From: an uncultured Lachnospiraceae bacterium
GTDB lineage: Bacteria; Bacillota; Clostridia; Lachnospirales; Lachnospiraceae
Length of the DNA: 64,000 bases
Direction of reading: 5' to 3'
Assembly: GCA_902775895.1 (NCBI GenBank)
Contig: CACYNO010000003.1
Location: 1-64,000 of the forward strand
Shown: positions 28,954-37,244 of the stretch, one piece after another
Layout of the letters: each line of letters starts with the position of its first letter
Position numbering within the stretch: position 1 is the first letter of the stretch
Notes under the pieces: model-generated
What the model was told of the DNA's origin: nothing
Seen by the model: the letters and a program-made list of their open reading frames with translations, nothing else
The model's database searches: none
Position numbers and translations under genes: made by a program

Positions 28954-30066
28954 ATGGAAGTAAGAAAATTCGTAAAACAATTATCATTTGCAGTGGCAAT
29001 GACGGTAACTATTTCTGCGTTGTCAGTACCTATTGTTACATTTGCTAAAGATACAAAAAATGTAAAGGAGACTGTAACAGCAAAAAAGAACGGTTGGTAC
29101 AAAGAAGACGGAGCGTATAAATACTACAAAGATGATAAAGTTTACACAGGTTGGCACTGGATGACGTCAAAGGAAGGTGAGAAAATCCCACATTGGTCAT
29201 ATTTTGGAAAAGACGGAAAGATTTATACCGACTGGCATAAAATGGGAAAAGCCGAAGGAGAGAAAACAGAACACTGGTCTTATTTTGGGTCTAACGGCTG
29301 GCTTCGCACCGGTTGGCAGAAGATGGGAAAGGGAACCTCTAATCCTGACGGAAACAGCACTGTCCACTGGAGTTATTTCGGCGACAACGGTTGGCTTCGT
29401 ACGGGCTGGAAACAGCTCGGAAAAGGGACTGCTAATCCTGATGGAAACACTGAGAAACACTGGAGTTATTTCGGGAATAACGGATGGCTGACGACGGGCT
29501 GGAAAAAGCTGACAAAGGCAGACGGAGAGTCTGTGGAACATAAGTCGTATTTCGGAAACAACGGATGGCTGGTTACCGGATTAAAGAAAATTGAAGGAAC
29601 CCTGTACAGCTTCGATCCGAGAGGATGGCTGCTGTCCGATGACAGTGAGATGCTGGGTAAAGCTCAGTCATACTCAAGTTCTACAAAGTATCTTATCCTT
29701 GTAAACAGGAATAAATGTAAGACGGCGATATTTGAGGGGAAAAAGAATAATTGGAATTACAATAAATACTGGAGTTGTTCTGTTGGTAAGCCTTCTACCC
29801 CGACGGTGACGGGAGTTTTCCGCACCGGACAGAAAGGGCGCTATTTTAATACGGGAACATATGAAAGATGCTGGTACTACACAAGGTTTTACGGTAGCTA
29901 TCTTTTCCATTCCGTTCTTTATGACCGCTCAAGCACCCCCTCCGTTATTACTGACGGAACCCTGGGGGCAAAGGTATCTCATGGATGTGTTAGGCTGTAT
30001 ATTAACAATGCAAAATGGATATATGATGTGATACCATCGAATACGACAGTTGTGGTTTATAATTGA
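28954..30066 (+). CDS. Secreted L,D-transpeptidase (YkuD) with cell-wall-binding repeats
   Basis: 370 residues. A signal peptide (QLSFAVAMTVTISALSVPIVTFA) is followed by about six aromatic wall-binding repeats (residues about 45-230) and a C-terminal YkuD catalytic domain (about 245-370). The catalytic motif SHGCVRLY has the nucleophile Cys, and FHSVLYD lies upstream. Such enzymes make 3-3 peptidoglycan cross-links or attach proteins to the wall. GGGAGGTGG ribosome site. Its repeats match those of the 24785 surface protein, in one place over more than 20 identical bases. Confidence 0.88.
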   Translation: MEVRKFVKQLSFAVAMTVTISALSVPIVTFAKDTKNVKETVTAKKNGWYKEDGAYKYYKDDKVYTGWHWMTSKEGEKIPHWSYFGKDGKIYTDWHKMGKAEGEKTEHWSYFGSNGWLRTGWQKMGKGTSNPDGNSTVHWSYFGDNGWLRTGWKQLGKGTANPDGNTEKHWSYFGNNGWLTTGWKKLTKADGESVEHKSYFGNNGWLVTGLKKIEGTLYSFDPRGWLLSDDSEMLGKAQSYSSSTKYLILVNRNKCKTAIFEGKKNNWNYNKYWSCSVGKPSTPTVTGVFRTGQKGRYFNTGTYERCWYYTRFYGSYLFHSVLYDRSSTPSVITDGTLGAKVSHGCVRLYINNAKWIYDVIPSNTTVVVYN

Positions 30067-30087
30067 TATACAATATTCTTAGACATG

Positions 30088-30120
30088 GGACGGTTTGAGG
30101 AGATACAAAACCGTCCTTTG
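30088..30120 (+). terminator. Terminator of the L,D-transpeptidase gene
   Basis: GGACGGTTT/AAACCGTCC stem (30088-30096 with 30108-30116) followed by TTTG; the T run is short. Confidence 0.65.
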
Positions 30121-30207
30121 TCGTAACCTTGACAAGTTATTATGTTATTGTATTATTAAACTGGATGAGGATGTGCGGAATTTAAGGAAATAAAAGAAGG
30201 TGCAATA

Positions 30208-30753
30208 ATGAAAAAAGTAACTTTGCTTACCATATGTGCAATAAGTGCGGCGTCTGCTGCGACTTTTATACTGGCGGCAGTGGGAAATAAAGTGACTGAA
30301 GCCGTGGGGTCAGAGACGGAAATGGCAGCGGCAGAAAAAGAGACTACAGTTACATCTGAAACTGTAACAGAGACTGAGACAACGGTATCCATAGAAGATT
30401 CGGTTTTTGCCGGAGGATCTCTGATAGCAGGTGCGATAACGCTTGAGAAACCGCCTGAGGAGACTACAGAGAGCGAGACTACGGAGGAAGAGACTACTGA
30501 AGAAACTGAAGATTACGAAGATTATTACAATAATGATGACGAGGAAGAGACATATTCAAGACGTAATTATCAAAATGAACAGCGTGATCAATATAACCAG
30601 CCGGCTACTCAGCGTGCAACCGCTGCGCCACAGCCGGCCCCTGCTGAGACCCATGCAACCGCAACCGCGACACCTACTGTTCAGCAACCTGAAGTGACGA
30701 CAGTTCCGGATACTGTTCCTGAAAATTCAGGCGATGAGTATTCCGATGAATAA
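30208..30753 (+). CDS. Secreted or anchored Thr/Glu-rich low-complexity protein
   Basis: 181 residues. N-terminal signal or anchor (VTLLTICAISAASAATFILAAV), then disordered sequence dominated by ETT/EET repeats, an acidic Tyr/Asp-rich stretch (DYEDYYNNDDEEE) and a Pro/Ala/Thr-rich tail. No domain is recognised. The composition suggests an extracellular spacer or glycosylated stalk. GAAGGTG ribosome site; own terminator. Confidence 0.7.
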   Translation: MKKVTLLTICAISAASAATFILAAVGNKVTEAVGSETEMAAAEKETTVTSETVTETETTVSIEDSVFAGGSLIAGAITLEKPPEETTESETTEEETTEETEDYEDYYNNDDEEETYSRRNYQNEQRDQYNQPATQRATAAPQPAPAETHATATATPTVQQPEVTTVPDTVPENSGDEYSDE

Positions 30754-30763
30754 ACAAATTATA

Positions 30764-30811
30764 AGGACACTGATCAATCCCGTTTGTGCAGAAGACGCAG
30801 TGTCCTTTTTT
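30764..30811 (+). terminator. Rho-independent terminator
   Basis: AGGACACTG (30764-30772) pairs with CAGTGTCCT (30798-30806), then six T. Confidence 0.85.
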
Positions 30812-30905
30812 AATGCGCACCCGTCTGTTTGCGGCCTGCATTAAAAAATAGTATAGTTCATGAAAAGAAAGCAGAAATAAGCATGTTTTTATACGGGGTG
30901 AGGAT

Positions 30906-31799
30906 ATGTTCGGAATAGTCGGAGAGATAGCGGGAAACGTATTTATATTTGTTCTTCTTGCAGGGGCGGCGGTAACCGGGATAGAACTGTTATGGTACAG
31001 ACTGCCCGGAAAGAAAAAGCATACGGGAGGAAAACGTATAGCCATAATAACCGGTGCTTCCTCAGGACTGGGGAAAGAATATGCGAGACTTACCGCTGAA
31101 AAAGAAAAGGATATCGATGAGATCTGGCTTGTGGCAAGAAGGCTGGACAGACTGCAGGCCCTTGCCGGAACCCTTCCCTGTAAGACCAGATGCCTGTCTT
31201 TGGATCTGACGGATCAAGAAGGCATTGAAAAACTTGGTGAAAGTCTGGCACAGCAGGATATAAACGTTTCTCTTCTTATTAACTGTGCCGGATTCGGAAA
31301 GATAGGAGGTCAGGGGGTTGTCACTGCGGAAGAGCAAAAAGGCATGACCGAGCTTAACTGTATAGCCGCCGTTGCCGTGACCGATATGTGTATCCCGTAT
31401 ATGGGTAAAGGTGACCGCATAATAAATGTATGCTCAACCGCAGCTTTCCAGCCTCTCCAGAAGCTCAGTATCTACGCCGCGTCCAAAGCATTTTTACTCA
31501 GATACACAAGAGCGCTGCGCACAGAGCTTCTTCCTAAGAAGATCATGGTAACGGCAGTGTGTCCTTACTGGATAGGTGATACGGAATTTATTCCGGTGGC
31601 AAAGACGGAGGACAAAGGGATCAGGCATTTCTTTTTTGCATCTAAAGCGGGAAGAGTGGGAAATATATCTTTGAAAGGTGCAATGATAGGTTTTCCCGTA
31701 ATCACTCCGGGAGTGATATGTACCATCCACAGATTCTTTTCAAAATTTTTCCCTGATACAGCGCTCCAGTACATATGGGAAGGGATACGACGGATATAA
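30906..31799 (+). CDS. Membrane-anchored short-chain dehydrogenase/reductase
   Basis: 297 residues. An N-terminal hydrophobic segment (VFIFVLLAGAAVTGIELLWY) anchors a classical SDR: TGASSGLG dinucleotide-binding motif, NCAGFG, and the catalytic YAASK with a Ser upstream (CSTAA). The arginines after beta-2 (VARRLDRL) suggest NADP(H). Substrate unknown. GGGGTGAGG precedes the ATG. Confidence 0.85.
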   Translation: MFGIVGEIAGNVFIFVLLAGAAVTGIELLWYRLPGKKKHTGGKRIAIITGASSGLGKEYARLTAEKEKDIDEIWLVARRLDRLQALAGTLPCKTRCLSLDLTDQEGIEKLGESLAQQDINVSLLINCAGFGKIGGQGVVTAEEQKGMTELNCIAAVAVTDMCIPYMGKGDRIINVCSTAAFQPLQKLSIYAASKAFLLRYTRALRTELLPKKIMVTAVCPYWIGDTEFIPVAKTEDKGIRHFFFASKAGRVGNISLKGAMIGFPVITPGVICTIHRFFSKFFPDTALQYIWEGIRRI

Positions 31800-31816
31800 A
31801 AAGTCAATAAAATGTA

Positions 31817-31845
31817 TTGTAAACAAACAAAAGGTATGATATAAT
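31817..31845 (+). promoter_or_regulatory. Promoter placed for leaderless transcription of the A24 peptidase gene
   Basis: TTGTAA (31817-31822), 17 bases, TATAAT (31840-31845). The ATG at 31852 falls at the predicted +1, and no Shine-Dalgarno is present. Confidence 0.65.
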
Positions 31846-31851
31846 GCCGAA

Positions 31852-32283
31852 ATGTTTGATTCAATACATTTTTTTCTTATTACGGCAGTTCTTCTGGTGA
31901 TCGCCGTTTTCGATCTCAAGTACAAAAAAATACCTAACAGATACGTGATAATGACGGCTGTTTTATCATTATTGAATGTAATCCCGGGTCTGGTATCTTC
32001 AGATACGACACCGTTACATATACTGGCGGGAGTGGTTGCGGGAGCCTTCGTGCTGCTTCCGGCATATATTTTAACCGGAAAGAGTTTCGGTGCCGGAGAT
32101 GTGAAGATATTTATGGCATTGGGTATATCTCTGGGAGCCGTTCATCTTATATACTGCGTGGGGGCTTCCATGGCAGGGGCTTTTATTTATTATCTGGTGC
32201 GCAAAAAAAGCGCCGGTGGCAGTATCGCCATGGCGCCTTTTGTATTATTTTCTTATATCCTTATAAGCTGTCCGGGGATTTAG
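31852..32283 (+). CDS. Small A24-family prepilin peptidase
   Basis: 143 residues with about five membrane segments. The two catalytic aspartates of the family are in DLKYKKIPN (D21) and GAGDVK. It lacks the N-terminal methyltransferase part of PilD, as in CpaA/TadV. Such peptidases process type IV or Tad/Flp prepilins, but no pilin or pilus assembly gene is in the window. Its 3' end overlaps the converging SseB-like gene by four bases. Confidence 0.85.
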   Translation: MFDSIHFFLITAVLLVIAVFDLKYKKIPNRYVIMTAVLSLLNVIPGLVSSDTTPLHILAGVVAGAFVLLPAYILTGKSFGAGDVKIFMALGISLGAVHLIYCVGASMAGAFIYYLVRKKSAGGSIAMAPFVLFSYILISCPGI

Positions 32284-33809
32284 GCGTTATCATCAGAACC
32301 TTCTGAAGGATCCTTTGCTATGGATATCTTGATGCTGGGACCTTCTCCTCCGTCATTGCTCTCGTTTTCAACGCTGTCAACGGAGCCGTCGGAGTTTTCT
32401 TTTTCAACCTGGATATTTACCGGAGGAGCATCCTCCACCGGATCACCGGTTTTTTCATCATCCGGATCATCAACCACTTTAAGGTCGGGAGTCGCACTTC
32501 CGAGAACCCTTTCCCTGTATTCAGGGAGTTTATCCTTGGTGATGACAAGATTCTCTCCCATGGGGTTGATTACGATACCTACTTTATCATCAAGCTCAAG
32601 AACCTGCTTCGGTCCCATTATCATAATGCCCCAGTCGTCAAGCTTGTAGAGTTTTCTCATCTCGTCAATATCTGTGAAAAGTCCGATGAATTCTTCGTTT
32701 TCAGCATTATTGATATGAGGGATAGCAACCTGCCCCTCCGGAGTCCTGGACTCTTCGCCGTTCTCGTCACGCTGTTTGATAGGTACGATAAGGTTGGCGC
32801 TTTTGAAAGCCTCCCACATCTCTTTATCCTTACGTTCGCAGTTTGCCTGTCTTTCGGGATAATTAACAGGCCAGCGAAGCTCGGAAAGACATGTGTTCAT
32901 GGCAAATCTGAACCCGGGATTGTAGAATGGCGGATGTGAGGGAGTCTCTTCAATGATCGTAGATTTTTTATCTTCGTCCGTCAGGAAGCGTTCTACCTCG
33001 AGAGGTACATGATGCTGTCCGTTATCAACGGTTACTGTCTTGACACCGAAAAGTGTAAGCCATACAAAGAGAGGAACCTGAAGGTTCTCCTTGTTTGCTT
33101 CAAATACGGACAGCTTTCTGAACTGCTTTCCGTAAAAGTCAACAGCATCTTCTGCGTAAGACTTAAGTGAATAGATATCCACGCAGCCGTTGTTGAAGAA
33201 AGGTGCTCTGGTTGTGTTATCCAGTGTGAGATAGATGGTATCTGCCTCAAGTATCTTCTTGTAAAGAAGCTCGGTAACATCGCTCAGACGTGCCTGCTTA
33301 GAAGGATCGTTGTCCTTTTTCATCTTCTGTACGATGGCGCTGAGTTCCTGTATGGTAAGGAAACGGAATGATTCAATGTCGGAATTGTCAATCATTGCTG
33401 CCAGCTCGTCCATACGCTCCGCAGAGAGTCTGTCCTTGTTGGTCTTGTTCTTTCCGTTTACAAGGCTGGTGATGTAGTAACCTTCCTTAAAGAGGTCGGC
33501 GTTGTCATTGTCCACCCATAAACCGTAAGCATTATCGTTGTCCGTACCGTCTTCCTTGAAGGTGATCTCCTGGAAAGTATCACGACCGATCCTTTCGATA
33601 CCGGTGATCTTACAGGTAAGGACAGGCTTGTTTTCACCGCTGAATACAACGATGCCTTCGCCTGCATGCAGGGTTCCCTTTTCAATCATGCCTGAAAGAA
33701 AAGTAGTGGGAACGTTATCTCTGTTAACGGTCATAACACCGTCTATTTTAAAAATTGAGTCTGATCCGGCAACACTTTCCGGAACGTTATTTGTATTATC
33801 GTCTGACAT
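32280..33809 (-). CDS. SseB-domain protein with an N-terminal translation-factor-like beta-barrel
   Basis: 509 residues. Residues about 17-115 (FKIDGVMTVNRDNVPTTFLSG, GTLHAGEGIVVF, CKITGIERIG) look like an EF-Tu domain 2-type barrel. The middle (about 185-285) and the region about 330-450 resemble SseB N-terminal domains (FVWLTLFGV; IGLFTDIDEMRKLYK...WGIMIMGP). The tail is acidic and disordered. SseB-like domains are common in Firmicutes and Actinobacteria without a settled role. No signal peptide. Confidence 0.7.
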   Translation of the reverse strand: MSDDNTNNVPESVAGSDSIFKIDGVMTVNRDNVPTTFLSGMIEKGTLHAGEGIVVFSGENKPVLTCKITGIERIGRDTFQEITFKEDGTDNDNAYGLWVDNDNADLFKEGYYITSLVNGKNKTNKDRLSAERMDELAAMIDNSDIESFRFLTIQELSAIVQKMKKDNDPSKQARLSDVTELLYKKILEADTIYLTLDNTTRAPFFNNGCVDIYSLKSYAEDAVDFYGKQFRKLSVFEANKENLQVPLFVWLTLFGVKTVTVDNGQHHVPLEVERFLTDEDKKSTIIEETPSHPPFYNPGFRFAMNTCLSELRWPVNYPERQANCERKDKEMWEAFKSANLIVPIKQRDENGEESRTPEGQVAIPHINNAENEEFIGLFTDIDEMRKLYKLDDWGIMIMGPKQVLELDDKVGIVINPMGENLVITKDKLPEYRERVLGSATPDLKVVDDPDDEKTGDPVEDAPPVNIQVEKENSDGSVDSVENESNDGGEGPSIKISIAKDPSEGSDDNA

Positions 33810-33956
33810 AATGAACCCCCGTTCTTTAAGTTAAATTTATTCCGTTTGATTATAACAAATCCTGCGCATAAAAAAAATAAAATCTTGCGAAAAACATCCT
33901 AAAGATTTATCATGAAATGGTAACAAAACAACTTAATTTCGGAATGGAGGATTATT

Positions 33957-34241
33957 ATGTCAGAAGTAGAAGAGATTAAAAATGAAGGTGCTGAGGCAGC
34001 AGAAGATGCTAATGTTGAAAAGGGTAAAGTTACAGATGCGATCAAAGACGGTGCCGGAAAAATAAAGGATACCTTTAAAGGTGCTCTTGATGCGGACGGA
34101 GACGGCAAGATCGAGCTTGAGGACATCAAGGACAGAGCCGGTCAGGTCGGAGGAAAGATAAAGGACGGAGCGGGTGCTCTCGGAGGAAAGATAAAAGACG
34201 GTTTCGGCAAGCTCGGAGGCAAACTGGGCAATAAAGAATAA
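33957..34241 (+). CDS. Small Lys/Gly-rich repeat protein with an EF-hand-like loop
   Basis: 94 residues, no cysteine, no membrane segment. Contains DADGDGKIELED, a dockerin/EF-hand calcium loop (D-x-D-x-D-G), set among repeated GGKIKDG(A/F)G units. The repeats are reminiscent of YtxH/LEA-like stress proteins. ATG with GGAGG ten bases upstream. Function unknown. Confidence 0.7.
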   Translation: MSEVEEIKNEGAEAAEDANVEKGKVTDAIKDGAGKIKDTFKGALDADGDGKIELEDIKDRAGQVGGKIKDGAGALGGKIKDGFGKLGGKLGNKE

Positions 34242-34318
34242 ACTGGCTTTTTTCGTGTTTTTCCGATATAATAAGCGGGTTGTGTTAATATCTAATTTTT
34301 TAATTTCAGAGGATTAAA

Positions 34319-36157
34319 ATGACTATATTTAACTGGCTTTCCTTCCTCGGGGGGATAGCGATGTTTTTATACGGAATGCATGTTATGGGAGCCGGTCTCT
34401 CAAGTACTTCCGGAGGAAAGATGGAATCCTTCCTCGAAAAGTTTACGAACAATCCCATTAAGGCCGTGCTTCTGGGCGCAGGTGTGACAGCAGTTATCCA
34501 GTCGTCTTCCGCGACCACGGTAATGGTAGTCGGTTTCGTAAACTCCGGGATAATGAAGCTTGAGCAGGCTGTCGGCGTTATAATGGGGGCAAACGTGGGT
34601 ACCACAGCCACCTCGTGGATACTTTCTTTGTCCGGTATCAGCGGTGAGAACATAGTCATGAAGCTGCTGCAGCCGGCTTCCTTTGCTCCTGCAGTAGCCT
34701 TTGCCGGCGTTATACTCGTAACATTTATTAAAAAAGAAAAGCAGAATAACATAGGTCAGATTCTTTTCGGATTCGGACTTCTTATGATAGGAATGGAATT
34801 TATGAGCGGGGCTGTAGCACCCTTGGCGGATTCGCCTGAGTTTGCTCATTTCCTTACCATGTTTTCCAATCCCATCCTGGGTATTCTTGCAGGTGTGGCT
34901 TTTACCGCCGCTGTACAGTCATCTTCGGCATCAGTGGGTATACTGCAGGCACTTATCCTTACGGGATCGGTGAATTTCTCCAGTGTTCTTCCCATTATCA
35001 TGGGACAAAACATCGGTACCTGCGTTACCGCCCTCATATCCAGTGCAGGAACCACCAAGAATGCCAAAAGAGCCGCGTGCATCCACTTGTATTTCAACGT
35101 GATAGGTACGGTGCTGTTCGTTGCGGTATTTTACACTATAAATGCTTTCCGGCCCTTTGAATTTTTAGACCAGCCTGCTACCACGATGGGTATAGCTATT
35201 TTCCATACCATTTTCAACCTGCTTACCACAGCAGTGCTTTTACCGAACAGAAAGCTGCTTTTGAAGCTTGCTTATGCAACAGTCCGCGGAGGAGAGGAGA
35301 AAGATGAAAGAGATGAAGTCCAGAAAAAATATCTGGCGCGACTTGATGAGCGTTTCCTTAGCAATCCTTCTTTGGCGCTTGAGCAGGCAACGGCAGTTGT
35401 CGGACAAATGGCAGACGTTGCAAAAGAAAGCCTTCGTATTGCTATTGATCTATTATGGACTTACGACTCGCAAAAGGCTGCACAGGTAGTTGAGATGGAA
35501 GAGCAGGTGGATGTCTATGAGGACAAGATAGGTTCGTATCTGCTGAAGCTGAATTCAAACGATATGACCATCAGGGATGTGGACACCCACGGAATGCTTT
35601 TAAAATGTATCGGAGACCTGGAGCGTATATCGGATCATGCCACCAATATCCTTGAGTCAGCCCAGGAGAAGTTCGAGAAAAAAGAAGAATTTTCCGAAGC
35701 GGTAACAGAAGAAATGAAAGTCTTTACCAGGGCTGTTATGGATACCGTGGATATTGCGGTGGAGACGGTTAAGACCAGGGATATGAAGGTGGCCATGACT
35801 ATAGAGCCTCACGAAGAGGTTATCGATAAGATAAGCTACAGGATGAAGGAAAGAAGGATAATGTATCTTGCAAACGGTGAGTGTACTCCCGTGATAGGCT
35901 TCGTTCTGTCCGATCTGAATGTGGATCTGGAAAGGATCGGAGACCACTGTTCCAACATCGGTGTTACCATCATCGAGATCGGAAAGAACAATTATGACAT
36001 GCATGAATACAAGGACTTCGAGGTAAAAGACAAGAACAACGTTGAATTCAAAAAACAGGTTGCGGAGGTTGAGGAGATTTACAGACTGCCTGAGCCGGTA
36101 GTTAAGAAAAAGGTGCTCAGCAGTCAGCCTGTTACAAGACCTGAAGAAACGGATTGA
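34319..36157 (+). CDS. Na+/phosphate symporter (NptA/YjbB type) with PhoU-like C-terminus
   Basis: 612 residues. Two inverted Na/Pi-cotransporter repeats are marked by QSSSATTV...GANVGTT and QSSSASVG...GQNIGTCV; about nine membrane segments to residue 315. A helical PhoU-like cytosolic domain follows (DLERISDHATNI, DLERIGDHCSNI). It imports or exports phosphate with sodium. The next gene begins a few bases after its stop. Confidence 0.92.
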   Translation: MTIFNWLSFLGGIAMFLYGMHVMGAGLSSTSGGKMESFLEKFTNNPIKAVLLGAGVTAVIQSSSATTVMVVGFVNSGIMKLEQAVGVIMGANVGTTATSWILSLSGISGENIVMKLLQPASFAPAVAFAGVILVTFIKKEKQNNIGQILFGFGLLMIGMEFMSGAVAPLADSPEFAHFLTMFSNPILGILAGVAFTAAVQSSSASVGILQALILTGSVNFSSVLPIIMGQNIGTCVTALISSAGTTKNAKRAACIHLYFNVIGTVLFVAVFYTINAFRPFEFLDQPATTMGIAIFHTIFNLLTTAVLLPNRKLLLKLAYATVRGGEEKDERDEVQKKYLARLDERFLSNPSLALEQATAVVGQMADVAKESLRIAIDLLWTYDSQKAAQVVEMEEQVDVYEDKIGSYLLKLNSNDMTIRDVDTHGMLLKCIGDLERISDHATNILESAQEKFEKKEEFSEAVTEEMKVFTRAVMDTVDIAVETVKTRDMKVAMTIEPHEEVIDKISYRMKERRIMYLANGECTPVIGFVLSDLNVDLERIGDHCSNIGVTIIEIGKNNYDMHEYKDFEVKDKNNVEFKKQVAEVEEIYRLPEPVVKKKVLSSQPVTRPEETD

Positions 36158-36162
36158 ATATT

Positions 36163-37197
36163 ATGAAGGATATCTTAGTGATCTTTACCGGAGGAACTAT
36201 AGGAAGTACCGTAAAGGGTGATTCCATAGGGATTACTCCGGAGAGCAGTCAGACGATTATCCGGATGTATGAAAATGAGTACGGTGATGCGGAAAGATTT
36301 GAATTCGCATCACCGTTTACGATTTTAAGCGAGAATCTTACGCCGGACAGATTAAATGAACTGCTTTTATTTATAAAAAATATAAATATGGAAAAATACA
36401 AGGGAGTGATAATAACCCACGGAACGGATACTTTATCTTATACATCCGTTTTTTTGGGTACGGTGTTAAAAGACCTACTTCCCTGTCCCGTGGTGATAAT
36501 AGGAACCGATAAGCCGCCTGAAGTGCCCGGCAGCAACGCCTTTGCAAACTTTGACGGCAGTGTAAGACTCATCGACTTTTTATCCAAGACCGGGTTTTAC
36601 AAAGACGTATTTACGGTTTGGCAGAAAGGCGGGACGTACGCTGCTTATGTAGGAAGAGAACTGTCGCTTGCAGACAGTGCAGTGGATAATTTCGGTATAT
36701 TCGGGGGTGAGCCTTTTGCTGAATTCTATCCCGAAGGACTGAACATGAGCGGAGAAGGTTTCTCATGGAAAGTGGTTATAAACACCTCACATGAGGACAG
36801 GTGTGAGCCCGTGCCTGATGAAGAAAGCAGGAGAAGGCTGTTTGAAAGTGGGTTAAAGCCTGGCTTAAGAATAGCAGCGTTTAAGCCCTACCCCGGGTTT
36901 TCATACGGGGATGCGTATATCGACAATGCCGATGCGGTCCTGGTATACGGGTATCACTCCGGTACTTTTTGTACGGGAATGGGTGCGGGGAATGTAGAGG
37001 ATAAAGACATGGTCCTGCAGACCCTGGCGGATAAATGCAGGGCTTTGGGCAAGCCCTTGTACCTTGCTTCTTTCAAAGAAGGTAAAAAGCTTTACGAAAG
37101 CGTTAAAGGACTGGATGATGAGGGCATTATCAAATTATATGATATGTCTTTTGAGGCGGCGTACATTAACTGCCTTTTACTTGAATCTTTAAAGTAA
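36163..37197 (+). CDS. L-asparaginase
   Basis: 344 residues from ATG 36163. The two catalytic signatures are FTGGTIGST (first Thr nucleophile) and THGTDTL. No signal peptide, so cytosolic (type I). Hydrolyses asparagine to aspartate and ammonia. The in-frame TTG at 36154 overlaps the previous stop and is less likely as start. Spacing suggests co-transcription with the phosphate transporter gene. Confidence 0.9.
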   Translation: MKDILVIFTGGTIGSTVKGDSIGITPESSQTIIRMYENEYGDAERFEFASPFTILSENLTPDRLNELLLFIKNINMEKYKGVIITHGTDTLSYTSVFLGTVLKDLLPCPVVIIGTDKPPEVPGSNAFANFDGSVRLIDFLSKTGFYKDVFTVWQKGGTYAAYVGRELSLADSAVDNFGIFGGEPFAEFYPEGLNMSGEGFSWKVVINTSHEDRCEPVPDEESRRRLFESGLKPGLRIAAFKPYPGFSYGDAYIDNADAVLVYGYHSGTFCTGMGAGNVEDKDMVLQTLADKCRALGKPLYLASFKEGKKLYESVKGLDDEGIIKLYDMSFEAAYINCLLLESLK

Positions 37198-37244
37198 AAG
37201 ATATATGATTAACGGATAATGTGTAGAGAAAGGAACCTGTTATC

